From NCBI GenBank assembly GCA_019009955.1, contig CM032232.1:70736501-70800500 (forward strand): a stretch of DNA of 64,000 nucleotides, in the 5' to 3' direction. Under the pieces are notes generated by a model. It searched no databases. It was not told the DNA's origin and was given only the letters and a program-made list of their open reading frames with translations. Within the stretch, counting starts at the first letter, position 1, and the number at the start of each line of letters is the position of its first letter. This DNA comes from Riptortus pedestris. Taxonomy: Eukaryota; Arthropoda; Insecta; Hemiptera; Alydidae. The position numbers were made by a program, and so were the translations under genes. Of this stretch, positions 43,519 to 58,700 are shown one piece after another.

Positions 43519-44398
43519 ATTGAGATGAAATCATATGACTTCCTCAAGAAATGGTGCTGAAAAGAAGTTTCTATAAACTGTAATAATACTTATGGAGTTA
43601 CCTCTTTTGAAATATGGTATTTAATTTTATATTTAAATGATTACTTCGTTGTTAAACCGAGAATACACAGCATTATGGAAGCAGAAAATTTCGTTTTGCT
43701 TATATTATATATTATAATATATTCACAAATAACACCATTTTGTTCGTTTATTTATTTAATATTTGTTTCTTTATTAACTTCTCTGACATTGACTGTATGA
43801 AGTGAATGCAAATGTACTCTCAGTTAATAGTCTTGTTATTGCATCCATTATTAAATCTCTGGGTGCTTATCTAGCTGAAGGCCTCGGAACACAATTCATA
43901 AAATATAACTTTCATTCGGTAGATTGAAATAAAATAGTAGAAGATTGCATTTCAAGTCGTGAACCAAAACAAATACCGTAACGAGGTAAAATAACTGTAA
44001 TCATTTTACAACTGTTCCCTTAGCAATAAATCATAATTGTTTTCTCCATTTTCTAGTTAGGATTCTAATTGAATTAGGCTGATTGAATTCGAGTCTTTCT
44101 CCTTCACAATAATAATCTAATTATTGTGAAAGAAAATGGCTGTAAGACCTTCATTGCTATTGTTAAAGTACATTTACTTCCATTTTAATTGGTATACATG
44201 AAATAATTCTTTGTATTATTGGATTACTAAGTATTTGATTGGAATATCTTAATTATTAAACTAGAATAGCATTATTAAGGTTTAAAGGAAGGTTAGGTCT
44301 GGGAAAAAAAAATTTACTTTCAATATTCCAAATATCCAAAAGTCTATTTCTGTGAATGGAATTCATAGAATGAACCATCAGTAAATGTCACTAATTTT
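43519..44398. repeat. 0.87-kb dispersed duplication, copy 2
   Basis: Same orientation as 16639-17500 and colinear throughout, starting AATTGAGATGAA and ending GTCACTAATTTT. Flanks differ between the copies, and a HINE-like remnant lies directly to the right here. Contains the hairpin at 44103-44130. Confidence 0.85.
44103..44130. other. 11-bp hairpin inside duplication copy 2
   Basis: TTCACAATAAT (44103-44113), 6-nt loop, ATTATTGTGAA (44120-44130). Relative to copy 1, A44109 and T44124 replace a G-C pair. Confidence 0.8.
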
Positions 44399-44410
44399 AT
44401 TATTGTTTAT

Positions 44411-44490
44411 TAGCATGACGCGATTTTCAATTTTTTTTTTTCAAATGTCCATCAATCCTACCCAGGAGATGAAGAAAATGAGGTTTACCA
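44411..44490 (+). mobile_element. HINE-like repeat, left-block remnant
   Basis: TTAGCATGACGCGATTTTC, a T-run, AAATGTCCATCAATCCTACC, AGGAGATGAAGAAAATGAGG. The terminal repeat and everything after the block are missing. Confidence 0.6.
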
Positions 44491-44856
44491 AGTGTGTATT
44501 AAGTCTCGTAACTTTTACCGTCATTCATACGCAAACACTAAAACGCACGCGCAGAGACTTTTAATGCCCTCTCATTCGTCATCAACTACGTAAGGGCAAT
44601 ATATTTCAAGGACTTCGTCGAATTTGGTATCACGAGTACAGTCTTTAAAGCTAATTTTGCTAATGAAAATCATTAAAATGGATCAATTTTTAAAAAACGA
44701 AGAATCGCCAATTTAAATGAATAAATATATGTTTGCCCCCCCCCATTAAGTCCAGTATGAAGTATATGATGGTCTGTAGACCAAAATAGCTACAAAAAGT
44801 TAACAGAGAATTTCGAACATCAATAACTTAATGATGGGACTGGGCTACATGATTTT

Positions 44857-45136
44857 AGCAGATTTCCCTTAAGGATCGAATAATTGTACAGAATTAGTCT
44901 TATTGCAAATTAAATTTACTATAAATATTGTTATATACATTTATTCTCTATTTTAAAGGTTAACCGAGATATTTGCATTTTTATTAAATCTGGGCGGCTA
45001 ACGGACGAGTGACTTTCCCGCCAAAAGCTAGTTTGGCCGTTTCCTTAACTGCTCGGCTCTTGTGAAATTTCTCTATTGTAAAACATCACGAGGGAAATCT
45101 GCTTAGTTTACGCAGCCTCTGCGTGACGGACTTTTT
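44857..45136 (+). mobile_element. HINE-like repeat, variant 1, internal deletion
   Basis: TTTT, AGCAGATTTCCCTTAAGG, then directly ATCGAATAATTGTACAGAAT and the right half. It ends GAGGGAAATCTGCT, the stem-loop and GACGGACTTTTT. Left block and TA core absent. Confidence 0.8.
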
Positions 45137-45950
45137 CATATTGAGGTTACACTAAAGCATCTATATCACTAGACATTTTCTAATTAAGTATTAATTAAAA
45201 TGCAAAAACATGTTATAAAATTTGTCACAACATTTATTGATAATCACTAAGGTCATACGTTTAATAAATCTAACGGAATAACTAAACGAAGTAGGCCAGA
45301 GTAGAGATATTGTTTAATTATAACAGTCACGAATAAGTATACCAAGAAAATATGACATTTTTATTTCATTTGATGTTATCACAAATCCTGACAAATATAA
45401 AACATATCATTGCATGCGTGGAGATACGGATCAGCTTATAAAGAAATGGGAAGTATGGACAGACGTCCCTCCATATAGTTGTGTGATATTATTATCAAAT
45501 GTGGCATTTCCTGCGAAGCCTTTGTGTGGCTCACGAAACTCGCTAGCATTCTATTTTAAAAGCATCACCAACGGATAAATACGTCATATTCGTTTATCAC
45601 GCGAGGAAAAGTGTTTGAAAATGATTAATGCTTGTTGTGCGATAAAGAAACATGCATAGTCTCACATTGCATTGTGCTTTCGATCGATAATGTTTGTATT
45701 ATTTGTTTGCCACAAAACTCAGTTGCATTAAAATAAATAGTGGTTTGTATGATTTTAATGGAGTATTTATACTACTCAGTTTGTGGTTTTTAGCCAGCTT
45801 GTGGCTGCTCTTTGTTAAGACCCAAGTGGCTCTACAAAACATCAACCACTCTTTCAGTATGCTATAAACATTACAGCCCTTTCTACTTTATAGCACTATG
45901 CTAGATACGACATAGATATCCATTTATTTCGGGTACTAAGTCACTTTTCA
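45137..45950. other. No gene seen
   Basis: AT-rich unique sequence. Confidence 0.5.
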
Positions 45951-46075
45951 GTTCCACATATTTCGCTTCTACTTTTGTAGTATTCCGCTGTTTCATTTTG
46001 TCTAGCCTGAGTCCACGTTTCACTGGCATACACGACAATTTTAGCTTTGATCTCCTTTATTGGTCTATAATAATC
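45951..46075 (-). pseudogene. LINE reverse transcriptase relic
   Basis: The minus strand reads IKEIKAKIVVYASETWTQ and then ARQNETAEYYKSRSEICG from about 46062 down to 45955. The YxSETWT motif is typical of the RT thumb of several LINE groups, where YGSETW or YGCETW is common. Stops bound it on both sides, so only a small fragment survives. Which LINE clade is unclear. Confidence 0.45.
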
Positions 46076-47099
46076 TGGTCTATGGTACCATTTCCGAATT
46101 AATGTAGTCCTTTTTTGTTATCCCTCTCGTTTGCCATTTATTACAGATATTTGAAAGATGAAAATGACTAAAACACCCACAAAACTACAGATCTTTCAGT
46201 CCGACGTTTAAGGTAATATTTATGACGTTCGACTACGATGAACGTCCGACGTAGTTTGATTTATTTATGTTTAAGGTAACCTCAAAGTCAAGTATGCTCT
46301 ACTATTCTACAGTTTGCTGCTTCTAATAGTGTTAAATACCATATCGGTATACGTCATGTGCTCTCTCAGCGTTTTTTGATTGGTACCTCAAGAGTTATTT
46401 TTATTGTCATAGTGCGAGAACGAGTTTTAACAATATAGGTTTTAATTTAGCAACTTAGGAAACAGGATTCTGTTAACCTCAATGCTATCACATTTGGCAA
46501 AAATTCTTTTCATGTATCTACAACATCAATCTGAGAGGTAGATTAATATTTTAAATACCTATATAGTATTTATAAACTTCGAAAACATGAGCTTTTTGGG
46601 GTATCCATAGGACTTTCCACGTATTCTGTTTAAACATTTCAGTTGGAAAAAATGTATAATTCAACAATTAATTTAAATAAAAAAATAAACAACATTTAAT
46701 ATGTACTTATTTGCAGAATTAGAAACACATTACTGTGATTTTTCTTTTCCGATCAGCCTCAGAATCTTTTGGCTGTATGAACATCAATACAACTTATTAT
46801 CTATACAAAAAAAGTTTCATTCAATTCTACTTATAACATTGGAAAATATTTTTTTATTTGTTTGTTTGTTGTCACGCAATGAAGCGATTTACACCCTTCA
46901 TCAAATGGAAAAATAATCCAAATTGTTAAATGTAATTATCTTTTATATTTGCAGTTACTGCTGGGCGATATTACCACTGAAAAAAAAAATATAAAAAATA
47001 ATCAGAACTAATTAACCATAAACTATCAAGACAGAGAAAACTATGAACAGAATCCGTGAGTTGTTTGCAAAAACTCTCAGAGGTTTATACCTATAATCC
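46076..47099. other. No gene seen
   Basis: AT-rich sequence; a 71-codon frame at 46701-46916 has no recognisable domain. Confidence 0.45.
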
Positions 47100-47334
47100 C
47101 ATTGTAACAAATGCAAAGGTCTTTATAAACTACAGTTAAAAAATAAGAAAGTCACTTTATTTTGGTTACCTCGACATCCGGGTATAACTGAGAGCACAAT
47201 AATTGCAACAACCATAAATGGCATCGACATAACTCAAATAACACTAACTAACGCACTATATGATCGAAAAAACAATGTGGTTATCAATAGATTGCAAGTT
47301 AAGGGAAATCAAAAATACAACGACGGAACATGAA
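47100..47334 (+). pseudogene. LINE RNase H relic
   Basis: From about 47115 the plus strand reads GLYKLQLKNKKVTLFWLPRH followed by PGITES, matching the last RNase H motif of I-type LINE ORF2 (compare WIPGHSD at 28850-28870). The N-x-x-A-D part is lost. Earlier RNase H motifs are not seen. A short decayed fragment. Confidence 0.5.
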
Positions 47335-48073
47335 AAAAATAACTGTATAATTAAAAACAGGCAATAATTGTTCTCTTGTAATTGATTGGGACGGGACTGT
47401 AGCGATTGATGGTGGTCGTGCCTTTAGATCAGTTGACTGATTTCTAGATACAAATTGAGGAAAACCTGGTTCGCGTTCGGTGGAGATCAAAATGTTTTTC
47501 TCAGAACTGAGACAAAAAAAAATTAAATTATTAATTTTTAAAAACCTTTCAATTCATTGAGGCACAAAAATTTAAAGTAAAATTTTAACAGACAAAGCAG
47601 AAACATTTTGAACAAGTTTTACAATTATATATAAAAAAAGTGAATGATATTTTAAGTTTTTCCTTTATGTTTACTCGATAAAAAATTAAATATAAAAGGA
47701 GTTATTGCCAGCTTGTACCATTTTAGAAAGGGGGAGTTTTTTTTAATGTAATTTATGACCATGAGAGGTAACTGTTTTGCGCCCTGGGGATCCTATGGTG
47801 ACGTTAGCCCTTCCACATATAACTTGTCTCGTTCACAGGTGTTTCAGAAAATAAAAATTCATTTTTTTTCTTTTAATTGTGATAGAGGACTAACTCCATT
47901 TAGGCAAGCTACATTTTTTTTGGTTAGGTTTTTATGCATTTTTTTTCTTTCCGGCTCATTAGGTGTTTATAACTTCTTGTGTATGGCAATTTGTTAATTG
48001 AAGAATGTTTTAAATATAATTCATGTACATATGTTTAGGATAATCTTTAATATATCTTGGAATATTAACATTA
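47335..48073. other. No gene seen
   Basis: AT-rich sequence; short frames at 47299-47490 (minus) and 47755-47997 (plus) show no known domain. Confidence 0.45.
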
Positions 48074-48662
48074 CTAGCGGACCCGAGAGACGCTGTCCTG
48101 CACGATATTTCAAGCGATTAGGATATTAAATTTTATAATATGTTTAAAACATATGCTACTTTTAATAACACAAAAAACAACTTTTGTTATGTGCACATTT
48201 GCCTAAAAACAAATAGAAAATTTTATTCAGCCTTCCCTTATAACCTCCACACCCATCCGAACGTAAAAAATGAATATAGCTTATAATAATGGAAGAAATA
48301 ATGCTAATTTACATATAGACTTTTGTTAAGTTCGGTTCAATCGTTAGTGCACAATAAAATTCCCCCTCCCCCCACTTTGCGTCTACTTTTTTAATGTATA
48401 TCTCGTTTATACTTTACTCTACGTTACTCTAAATAACAAAATAAACAACTTTTATCCTGTGCACATTTGCCGAAAAACAATAGAAAACGAAATATCGCTA
48501 TTTTCAATTTTAGGCCTCCCGTACAACCCCCACTCCTACTCCATCTGCCTTGCTGATTTGTGAATCGAAACCATCCCGGGTGTCACCCAAACGCATAAAA
48601 AAAAAAATCATTCAAATTGGTCCAGCCGTTTAGGAGTTCAGTGACATACACCGTACAGTAGA
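48074..48662 (-). mobile_element. Helitron copy 4, complete short element
   Basis: On the minus strand it begins TCTACTGTACGG directly after A (T at 48663 on plus) and has TAAACGGCTGGACCAATTTG near the start. It shares the AGGAGT/GTGGGGGTTGTA module with copies 1-3 and ends GGGTCCGCTAG followed by T. This gives both Helitron borders at an A/T target in 589 bp. Non-autonomous. Confidence 0.8.
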
Positions 48663-48931
48663 TTTATATATATATAAAGATATATAATATTATGACAATT
48701 TTCGACCATGTAGGAACGGGGATATTTATCATTTTTTCCCCCTATTTCAACCCCCACTTAGTCACATGCGATTTTGTTGATACTAGTTGGCTTATTTCCA
48801 CTTTTCTATTTTCTAGGACAGGAATTGGGGAAACTTAAAATTTCATTTATATCCCGTTAATACCATAGGTAGTATTTTCTCAAGCTCAATTACACTATGT
48901 TTAAAATGCATTAATTTAAATTTGGCGTTAT

Positions 48932-49150
48932 GCTATTTATTTACGTTCACTTTATGCAACTATGGCTAATCGAGCGGGGTTATGGACTGATTACTATTCT
49001 CGTTTAGCCAGGTTGGGACTGAGATTTTTATTACGTGAGTTTGACACTAAATTAAATCCAATTATCCTGATGGGACTCGAATCCACGACTTTATGTTTAC
49101 TTTGTTAATTAAGACAGACACCTTGACTCACATGGCTAAGCAGAGCCCCT
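48932..49150 (-). mobile_element. tRNA-derived SINE, copy 3
   Basis: On minus: AGGGGCTCTGCTTAGCCATG (box A region), GTGGATTCGAGTCCCATC (box B, close to the tRNA consensus), CAACCTGGCTAAACGAG, TTAGCCATAGTTGCATAAAG and tail AAATAAATAG. Best-preserved promoter boxes of the family. Confidence 0.8.
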
Positions 49151-49214
49151 GTATAAATTTTAAATTGGAGGTATTGTACTGTTAATTGCGTATTGCCAGC
49201 ATACATTCTGATAT

Positions 49215-49800
49215 ATGAAAAGTCCGTCACCCAGGGGTTGCGTAAACTAAGCAGATTTCCCATGTGAAGTTTTACAATAGAGAAATCTGCATACTGGTAA
49301 TACAAGCCCACCTTGAGTATGTAAATACAAACGGTAATAAGAAATCTTTCAGTTAATTTTAATAAATTTCCAACTGAAACGGCTTCTGAATTGTAAAAAT
49401 AATTTATATTTTAATACCTCAAAATTTAAAAGTACAAGAATTAAAGAAGGGGGGGGGCGGATGAACAGACCGTATTTGCATAAATCACACAAAGTAACGA
49501 AGTTAAGGTAAGGTTAGAAACGACAGGTAAAGTTAGAAGAAGCTTCCACCTGAGCCGATCAGTTACGAAAACGGCCGAACTAATCCGAACAATATTTGAC
49601 CAAAGCCTTCATAAAAATGCAAATATCTCGGTTAATATTCAAGATAGAGAATAAATGTATATAACAATATTTATAGTATATTTAATTTGCAATAAGATTG
49701 GTACTATACAATTTTTCTATCCGATACATAACAACGGAGATATTTCGAATTTTTGAAAATTCCTCCCCCCCCCCTAAACCCCTCCTCCCACTGGTCCGAG
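49215..49800 (-). mobile_element. HINE-like repeat, mixed variant, right two-thirds
   Basis: AAAAGTCCGTCACCCAGGGG, AAGCAGATTTCCCATGTG, a variant-3-like start with a G-run near 49450, then the variant-1 GAAAACGGCCGAACTAATCC block, the common middle and CTCCCACTGGTCCGAGG. It looks like a junction of two variants. The TA core and left end are lost. Confidence 0.75.
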
Positions 49801-50960
49801 GATCTAATGAGCATGAAGAAATTTGGAATTTTTATGTTCAATACTGTTAAAATTTTACACGTTTTCTAAAGCCAATTAATTTGTCATCGGTAGTTATGTT
49901 ACTCCATTCAAATAAACATATTTTTTGGTTTATCTTTGTCCCACCCTCACCTACAACTAAACAGTGTAATGTCTTGTCAATGTAATATATGGGCGTAGTT
50001 CACACTTAATTTATACAATCTAATGTCCTTGGACGTATCCCTCCCTTGTTGTAATTAAATCTCCACTCTACTGCTATGAAATCCAAAGAGGATGTTTTCC
50101 ATGGTAACATACAACTTAATTACACTGATAATATATGCGTGGGGCTATTACACAGGAGACCTCGATGCTTCAATGGTATTTATGCATGTTTACGTTGACG
50201 CTTAACATTTAAAAGCCGTAATATAATGGAAAACGCTTCCCTTCCCAGAGCAATTTATCCTGAGGCTTTTTTTTTTATTTGTATTTAATATGGGGGCTTT
50301 GTTTCAGTTCCACGCAACGAAAGCGCACTGTACTAGGTCAAAGGTGCGTATCCAAGGATAGAGGAAGCACGTCTCATTATGTATGCTGATTGCATGGAAT
50401 AATATTAACGATTTTCCAAGTGTGGAGGGCTGACATGATATTATGAAGTTGAAATCATGGGCCTGGTCGCATTGAACCATCACCCGTCGAGTGTTCTTAG
50501 TCAGGGACCCGTGACCTGGCTTACAATAGAACCGTTCGTTCTGTCCGGCTTCTAATCAAGTATTATCTCATCCACGACCTTTTCAAGTTTTTTTTGTTGT
50601 GTGCGTGCATCGGTCAGCCCATCGGGCTCATCTTGAATGAGAAGCACTGGTCCTTTTGTTTCGGGTGATCATCAGACAGTGGCTGTACGCCCAGACAGAC
50701 TGAAAAGGCATTTTGGTTCCATACAATTATTCTAGTAATTACACCCTGTATTTATATAAAAAAAACAACACAGGGTTATCAGTAGTTCACAAAAAAAAAC
50801 GGCCTAGTTATGGAAAGAGCAGCGGATCCTTACAGAACATATGGATAATGGTAAGGATTGGAAATCGTTGGGAGCTTGCTATAAGGCATTGAGATCTCGT
50901 TGGACACAACCAAGAACCCAATATTCACAGGGACCCATAATTCTTCTGGCGAGCTGATCA
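49801..50960. other. No gene seen
   Basis: Mostly AT-rich; a somewhat GC-richer stretch near 50460-50700 without open frame. Confidence 0.5.
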
Positions 50961-50969
50961 AAGAAGAAG

Positions 50970-51420
50970 TGAGACACTTGTTAATCAGACACATTGGATC
51001 ATCTTATAACTCTAGGAATTGAAAGAGTTTTAAACAGCACATATAGCCAGCACTTTAGAAGAATGAGCTCTCTTGGCAGAGGCCAGGAGTACCTGTTCCA
51101 AAATGTGCCATTTTTTAAGACCAAAGTTATATCACAAATCCGCTTATTAGGTACAAAAAATCAAAGATTGAAAGTTGGCAGGACAATTTACACATTCAAT
51201 CCAGAAAAGCTATGCCGTCCCCCTTTGCGAAGATAGCCAAGACACCGTTACGCACTTCATCCTTAAAAGCACTGTTTTAGCAAAGAGAAGAAACCACCTC
51301 CTGAAAAGTCACAACAGTCCACAGCAATCCATGGATAATCTGTGTAACCTCATGGACAAGAATAAAATAAACTGCATATATGTTTTCATACTTGGAAGTC
51401 TTTACGTCAGAGGGAAATGA
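50970..51420 (+). pseudogene. LINE ORF2 C-terminal relic with frameshift
   Basis: One frame (to about 51220) reads FFKTKVISQIRLLGTKNQRL, KVGRTIYTFNPEKLCRP. A shifted frame continues LCEDSQDTVTHFILKSTVLA and NHLLKS, ending TGA at 51418-51420. This has the form of the last part of many LINE ORF2 proteins, where a C-x2-C...H-F-x4-C zinc knuckle follows a QxRLL block. One cysteine of the knuckle is replaced by Ser. Without RNase H nearby it may belong to a different LINE group from 27753-29920. Inactive. Confidence 0.5.
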
Positions 51421-52724
51421 ATGCAAACAATATAATTATTAAAATAAAATTAATGGGTCTCTTTCTATAGTAATTATTGTATATAGTTTTAATTTTTTGT
51501 TATTTTTAAATGAATTCTCTGCTATGTTTATATAAAGAAAAAATAAAAGAAAATGTAACCATGAACATGGGCTGAACCCTTGCTATGGAATTGTTAAATT
51601 TTAAAAGCAAGAAAAATATCCATTCATTCTTTTAACTTTAGGTGAGGAACGCATCCCGAACAGGAATCAGTCACACATGTAACATCCTGAAGAATAATTT
51701 CTACAATATTAAACGTCCTTTACAGTACTAACAACAAATGTTATTACCTATATACTAATATTTTGAACTTATTATCCAGGACCCATTATGCTTTGAATTT
51801 CACAAGTATTTTCAGTAGCTGGGAATCAAAATATAAATTCATGAACATCATATGTTTTATTAAATATTTTTTAGGTCAAACATTACTCTATACTAATATT
51901 ACAAGTGAATAGCAGAACAAAATTGGACTAAATATTTTGTACAAAACAGGAATTAATGTTATTTTATTTATTCTTCCAGGAAGAACCATATTGTCATGAT
52001 TATTTCTAGTGTGTTGAGAACACTTTTCAACCAATCATCCGCCATTACTAGAATCTGAATTATTAAATTATTCTCTGTACTCTTGTTTATATTTTTTGTC
52101 ATTCTAAAATTGAGTTTCCCCAATTCATATGCAATGGTTTTACGAGTATAAGAGAGCCTGGCAGTTCAGTTCAAATTTATGATGAGAAATGAAAGGGCTA
52201 TTTAACGCCCAACGATTTCATCCCCTGTTCGCAATAATTAAAAGGGTAGGAAAAAGGAAAAAAAAATGTAAAGGGAGTGCTCAAGGAAAAAGAGAACCCG
52301 GCGGAAAAGCCGTAAATTCCAAAGAAAATTTCGGTCGGCTGCTACAGTTTATGTACTGAAAAATTAACTGTTTTTTCGCTTCCCCTCCCTTCGCCTTGTT
52401 AGGATACTGTCGGGCCAAACATTTGGCCAAGGGTTTTATGTTTTGCTACTTCTTTATACGCTTTTCTTTTCTTCTTTTTTTTCTATTTTATTTTTTTTTT
52501 GAAAAGAGCTTTCTGGTCCCTTCTTTTCTTGTTGAATTGAACTTTGTGGTTTTGAAATCATTTCATATGGGGCTTGTACTGAGAAAGGTTAAGAAAATAC
52601 AGAAGGTTGGCTTCACACAGAGCGAAGAAATAGAAAACGTTAAAGTAAATAGTACTTAGTTATTTTATAGAAACTCAGAAATAAATACATAATATAAGAC
52701 AGCGAGATCAATAAAGGTTTTATC
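51421..52724. other. No gene seen
   Basis: AT-rich sequence; T- and A-rich runs at 52250-52270 and 52465-52500. Confidence 0.5.
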
Positions 52725-52941
52725 CAAATTGGTCATACAAAATTAACACAGCTGTTTATTCCCACCAACCTGCGATTGTAATGTCCATCTTAATGTCTCA
52801 CATCTTCTCCTTACTTGTAAAAAATTCAATCTACCAAAAGCAGTTTTGGACCTTAAACCGAACTTAAGAGAACTCCTTAAAGACGGCGAAGAAGTCATGA
52901 AAAGGCTTTTTGCATTTTTAACAGAAACTCGTTTCTTCTAA
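52725..52941 (+). pseudogene. I-type LINE zinc-knuckle relic with frameshift
   Basis: QIGHTKLTQLFIPTN (from 52725), then a one-base shift into CDCNVHLNVSHLLLTCKKF and a tail ending FLTETRFF before TAA at 52939-52941. The GHTKLT block and C-x-C...H-x4-C knuckle match the end of the intact LINE frame at 29100-29340. An old 5'-truncated copy. Confidence 0.6.
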
Positions 52942-53727
52942 GAAGTACAGATCCATCTACCGCTAATAACAATAGTAGATGCGGCATATTATAAGAAATA
53001 AAGGTCTTTAGATTTAATCCATTATCGAATTTTCTCCTTTATATTTTTGAAATAAATGGCATTGGTTTTTATTGTATTTTAAAAAAAAAAATAATATTCT
53101 TTATTTTCAAATTAATCTATTACGTCCTTCCGTTGAAATACATTCAAATTCAAAGAAAGACACATTTACCATTCCTCACAACGGGAGTGAAGGCCTGAAA
53201 TGGCAACCATTCTATACTTCAACATCTTAAAAATTAAAATATAAAAGATTTAAGTGGAAAAAAACATTGTTTGTTAAGGATATATCTTTTCAAGTATATT
53301 TCAAAAATCAACAATAAAACAGGTCAACTGTATTATTCATTATCTTATTTTTTAATTTTTTTTATTATTTTAGAAAAAGAAAATGTAAAAAAAAATTATG
53401 TAGCAGTTTAATTTATTTTGTTTTTTGTTGCGATTGTGAGTTATTGCTACAATTTACTGTCAGAAAGTGATATAAAAAGCTATAAAATATATTGAGTACA
53501 CTATAATTAATGATCAAGTGATTCTTGAGAAGAGTAGCATTGCAAATGCCTAAATATATGATTTTTGGTATATTTCGTCAGTAAATTAACTAATTACATT
53601 AGGCATTAAAATACCCTAAATATTTTTCTAAAATGCATTTTGCAGGTTGATTGAAAAACAATTAATAACTCAATGCGGAAGTCGTGAACAATAACAGATA
53701 CAGCACGTTATGCACACGAAGTACGTA
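52942..53727. other. No gene seen
   Basis: AT-rich; possibly the 3' flank of the LINE relic. Confidence 0.45.
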
Positions 53728-54520
53728 AATACTGTCTGTGAACGCTCTAGCGGTCCCAATTTTTGTTTGATCGTTACCAAACTCAACATTTAAACGTTTG
53801 ATATAAAAATAAAGACCCGACAGTGGGAGGAGGGAAGGGGGATAGTTAAGAGAATTTTGAAAATTTTTAATATATCCCTTATTGTACGCCGGATCGAAAA
53901 ATTGTATAGAACCAATCCAATTGCAAATAAAATGTGCTGTAAATATTGTTACATCAATTTATTCTCTATCTTCAATATTAACGGAGATTTTTGTTTTTTT
54001 TAGTTTTTAGCCTTCAGTAAACCCCCACTTTGGCTTATGTCATATTAGACAAAAGCTATTATATCATGAACCACATTATTGCCAGTTTTCATTGAATGTG
54101 TGAGACATATGCAAATACTTACCTTGATGACTCAAACCTATTTTGCTGACGTAAATCGAAAATATTTACTGCTTCTATGCCATACTCGGTATATAACTGT
54201 ATCATTACATGGTAAATAACATATTAGTTAATGGCTAAAATTGGGAGTAGAATAGGTAAGGTGGAAATTTTGAAAATTAAAAATATTTCCCGTATTATAA
54301 GCCGTATAGCAAAATGTCAAAAAAACAATCTCATTAAGCTATTGATGCTTTACAATTGTTCTTTTATACATGTTTTGTAACTCAAAAATACCCCCCCCCC
54401 ACACACACAATCCTTTTTTCATAGGATTTTCCATAGAAATAGAGAATTTGTGGATACAAGTATGCCATACCATCTGGGAAAAGTGCTTAATTAAAGCAGC
54501 CCCTACGTGATGACGCTTTA
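53728..54520 (+). mobile_element. HINE-like repeat, long variant with doubled right module
   Basis: TACTGTCTGTGAACGCTCTAGCGG, the common middle, the variant-2 block, then a second set (TTAGTTAATGGCTAAAATTG, GGAAATTTTGAAAATTAAAA, C-run with CA at 54390-54408). It ends with decayed AAGTGCTTAATTAAAGCAGCC and CCTACGTGATGACG. Confidence 0.65.
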
Positions 54521-54852
54521 AACTAGTGGAAAAGGAGCGTGAAATGAAAACTTATATATTGTACAGTAGTTCATTGCAAACGCCCAACTGAACGAAAATT
54601 GCTTGGTAAAAGGCGGTGAAGTGTTGAGCGCATTAAACAGCCGTAAACACAGCATTGTGAGAGTGAACTTGTGATGTGGTAGCCCTATATAATCTGTAGT
54701 GAGGGCCCCGACCGGTTCTGGCCTACTCCTGGCCATTGTTACGTATTAATGACTTTTAGAGAGAGGCCAAGAAAGGAGTGAGAGGAAAATGGGGGGAGAT
54801 AAAAAGAGGTAGAATGAGATAGGGAGTGAGTAAGAGAATGGCTGAGTGTGAG

Positions 54853-55849
<997 letters not shown>

Positions 55850-56130
55850 TTCTACGGGAATTATCTATTGAGGGTGTAAATATGCTGCGATTTTCGAATA
55901 ATTTCGAAGTTGGTTTAGAGAGGTTGAGGTCTAAAATAGAGTTATAACTAAAAATTCGAAATTTCACAGTTACGAATATAATAATTAAAAACAAAGTAAT
56001 TAAAAAGTAATGTACCATAATTAATGTTCACTCCGTTTTGTCTCTATTTATATATGTGCCGAGTGCTCTTTTTTTATTTACTTTTTGTTAGACATCAGTT
56101 AACCCCAACTCCGACATTGACATTTATTCT
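55850..56130 (+). mobile_element. HINE-like repeat, very decayed
   Basis: TTCTTCTACGGGAATTATCT, ATTGAGGGTGTAAATATGC, GCGATTTTCGAATAATTTCG, then AAAATTCGAAATTTCACAG and remnants of the middle. Confidence 0.45.
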
Positions 56131-56502
56131 TTCTTTATAAGTATGTTTTTATATTGATGTTTTTCACTGCTCACAATAAAGATGTCTACTTTCTAATTTG
56201 TCTTTTAAGGAAGATATAATAATGGAATCACGGATTGCATGATCCGTTAGATCTGGATTGTACGACAGTAGATAGAAACGGGGGTTTCTGGCGCAAACCC
56301 TCAAAATACCTAAAAGAAATTTCTTAAAATCCATAAAAACAATTTTTTTTTTTCGAATTTAGTATTAATTTCTAAAAATTAAATTTATCAATTTTTTTGT
56401 TTCGTCGAATTGATCACCCACACGTAAAACTGATTGCGAATCCCTCGAGTTCCGCTCGGGAGTGGCTAAAGATCATTAAGGCTACATTGCCAACCGAACA
56501 TA

Positions 56503-56603
<101 letters not shown>

Positions 56604-57272
56604 AAACAAATTAAGCTGCCCATTTGTGAGGGGTACCTATCAGGGTCAGCCTCCTTATCTGCCTTATTTTTGATAATTATTTCCATTTTAAGTCTTTTAT
56701 CTTAGTAAGTATCTTTCTGTTGGGGATATTGCTAAGCGAGCAGCTTAAGACAAACTTTATTAAGGTATAAATACAAATTCACTATTCTGATGGACACTTT
56801 AAGAATATTGGTCAACATTTGTCTTATTTCATCAGTCTTTATATTCAGATTTTGATGATATAGGTTATAACCCCTCTCGATCCAAACAGTAACCCTATAA
56901 TTGTCCAATTACGTAAAATGTATTTTTCTTTAAAATATGGACATCATTGGGTGTAGATGCCTATTTTTTTCTAAATTTACTTCTCCTTGTTGTTGTTTAC
57001 TTATTTCGAATCTTACTGTCGGATCAAGAATTATACCTTTGTCTTCTTTTCTTTAAATGACAAGAAATCAGCTCTTCTAATGGACCCATCTGATGAAGTA
57101 CAACACACCACATATATTTCCCACTCTGGTTGGTACCTTCTCAAAAGTTTTGGCAGGAACCTAGAACCTGAGTGAGGGGTTTGGTCTCGCTGCACTGACT
57201 GCAGCGGGTTGTTCCTAAGTTCCTGAGACACAGCGTCCTGGCCAAAGGTTGCTATTCATTTTGATTGCTTTG

Positions 57273-58699
<1,427 letters not shown>

Positions 58700-58700
<1 letters not shown>

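Noticed and set aside
57060..57240. Hammerhead-like CTGATGAAG near 57090
   Set aside because: No stem followed by GAAA at the right distance.
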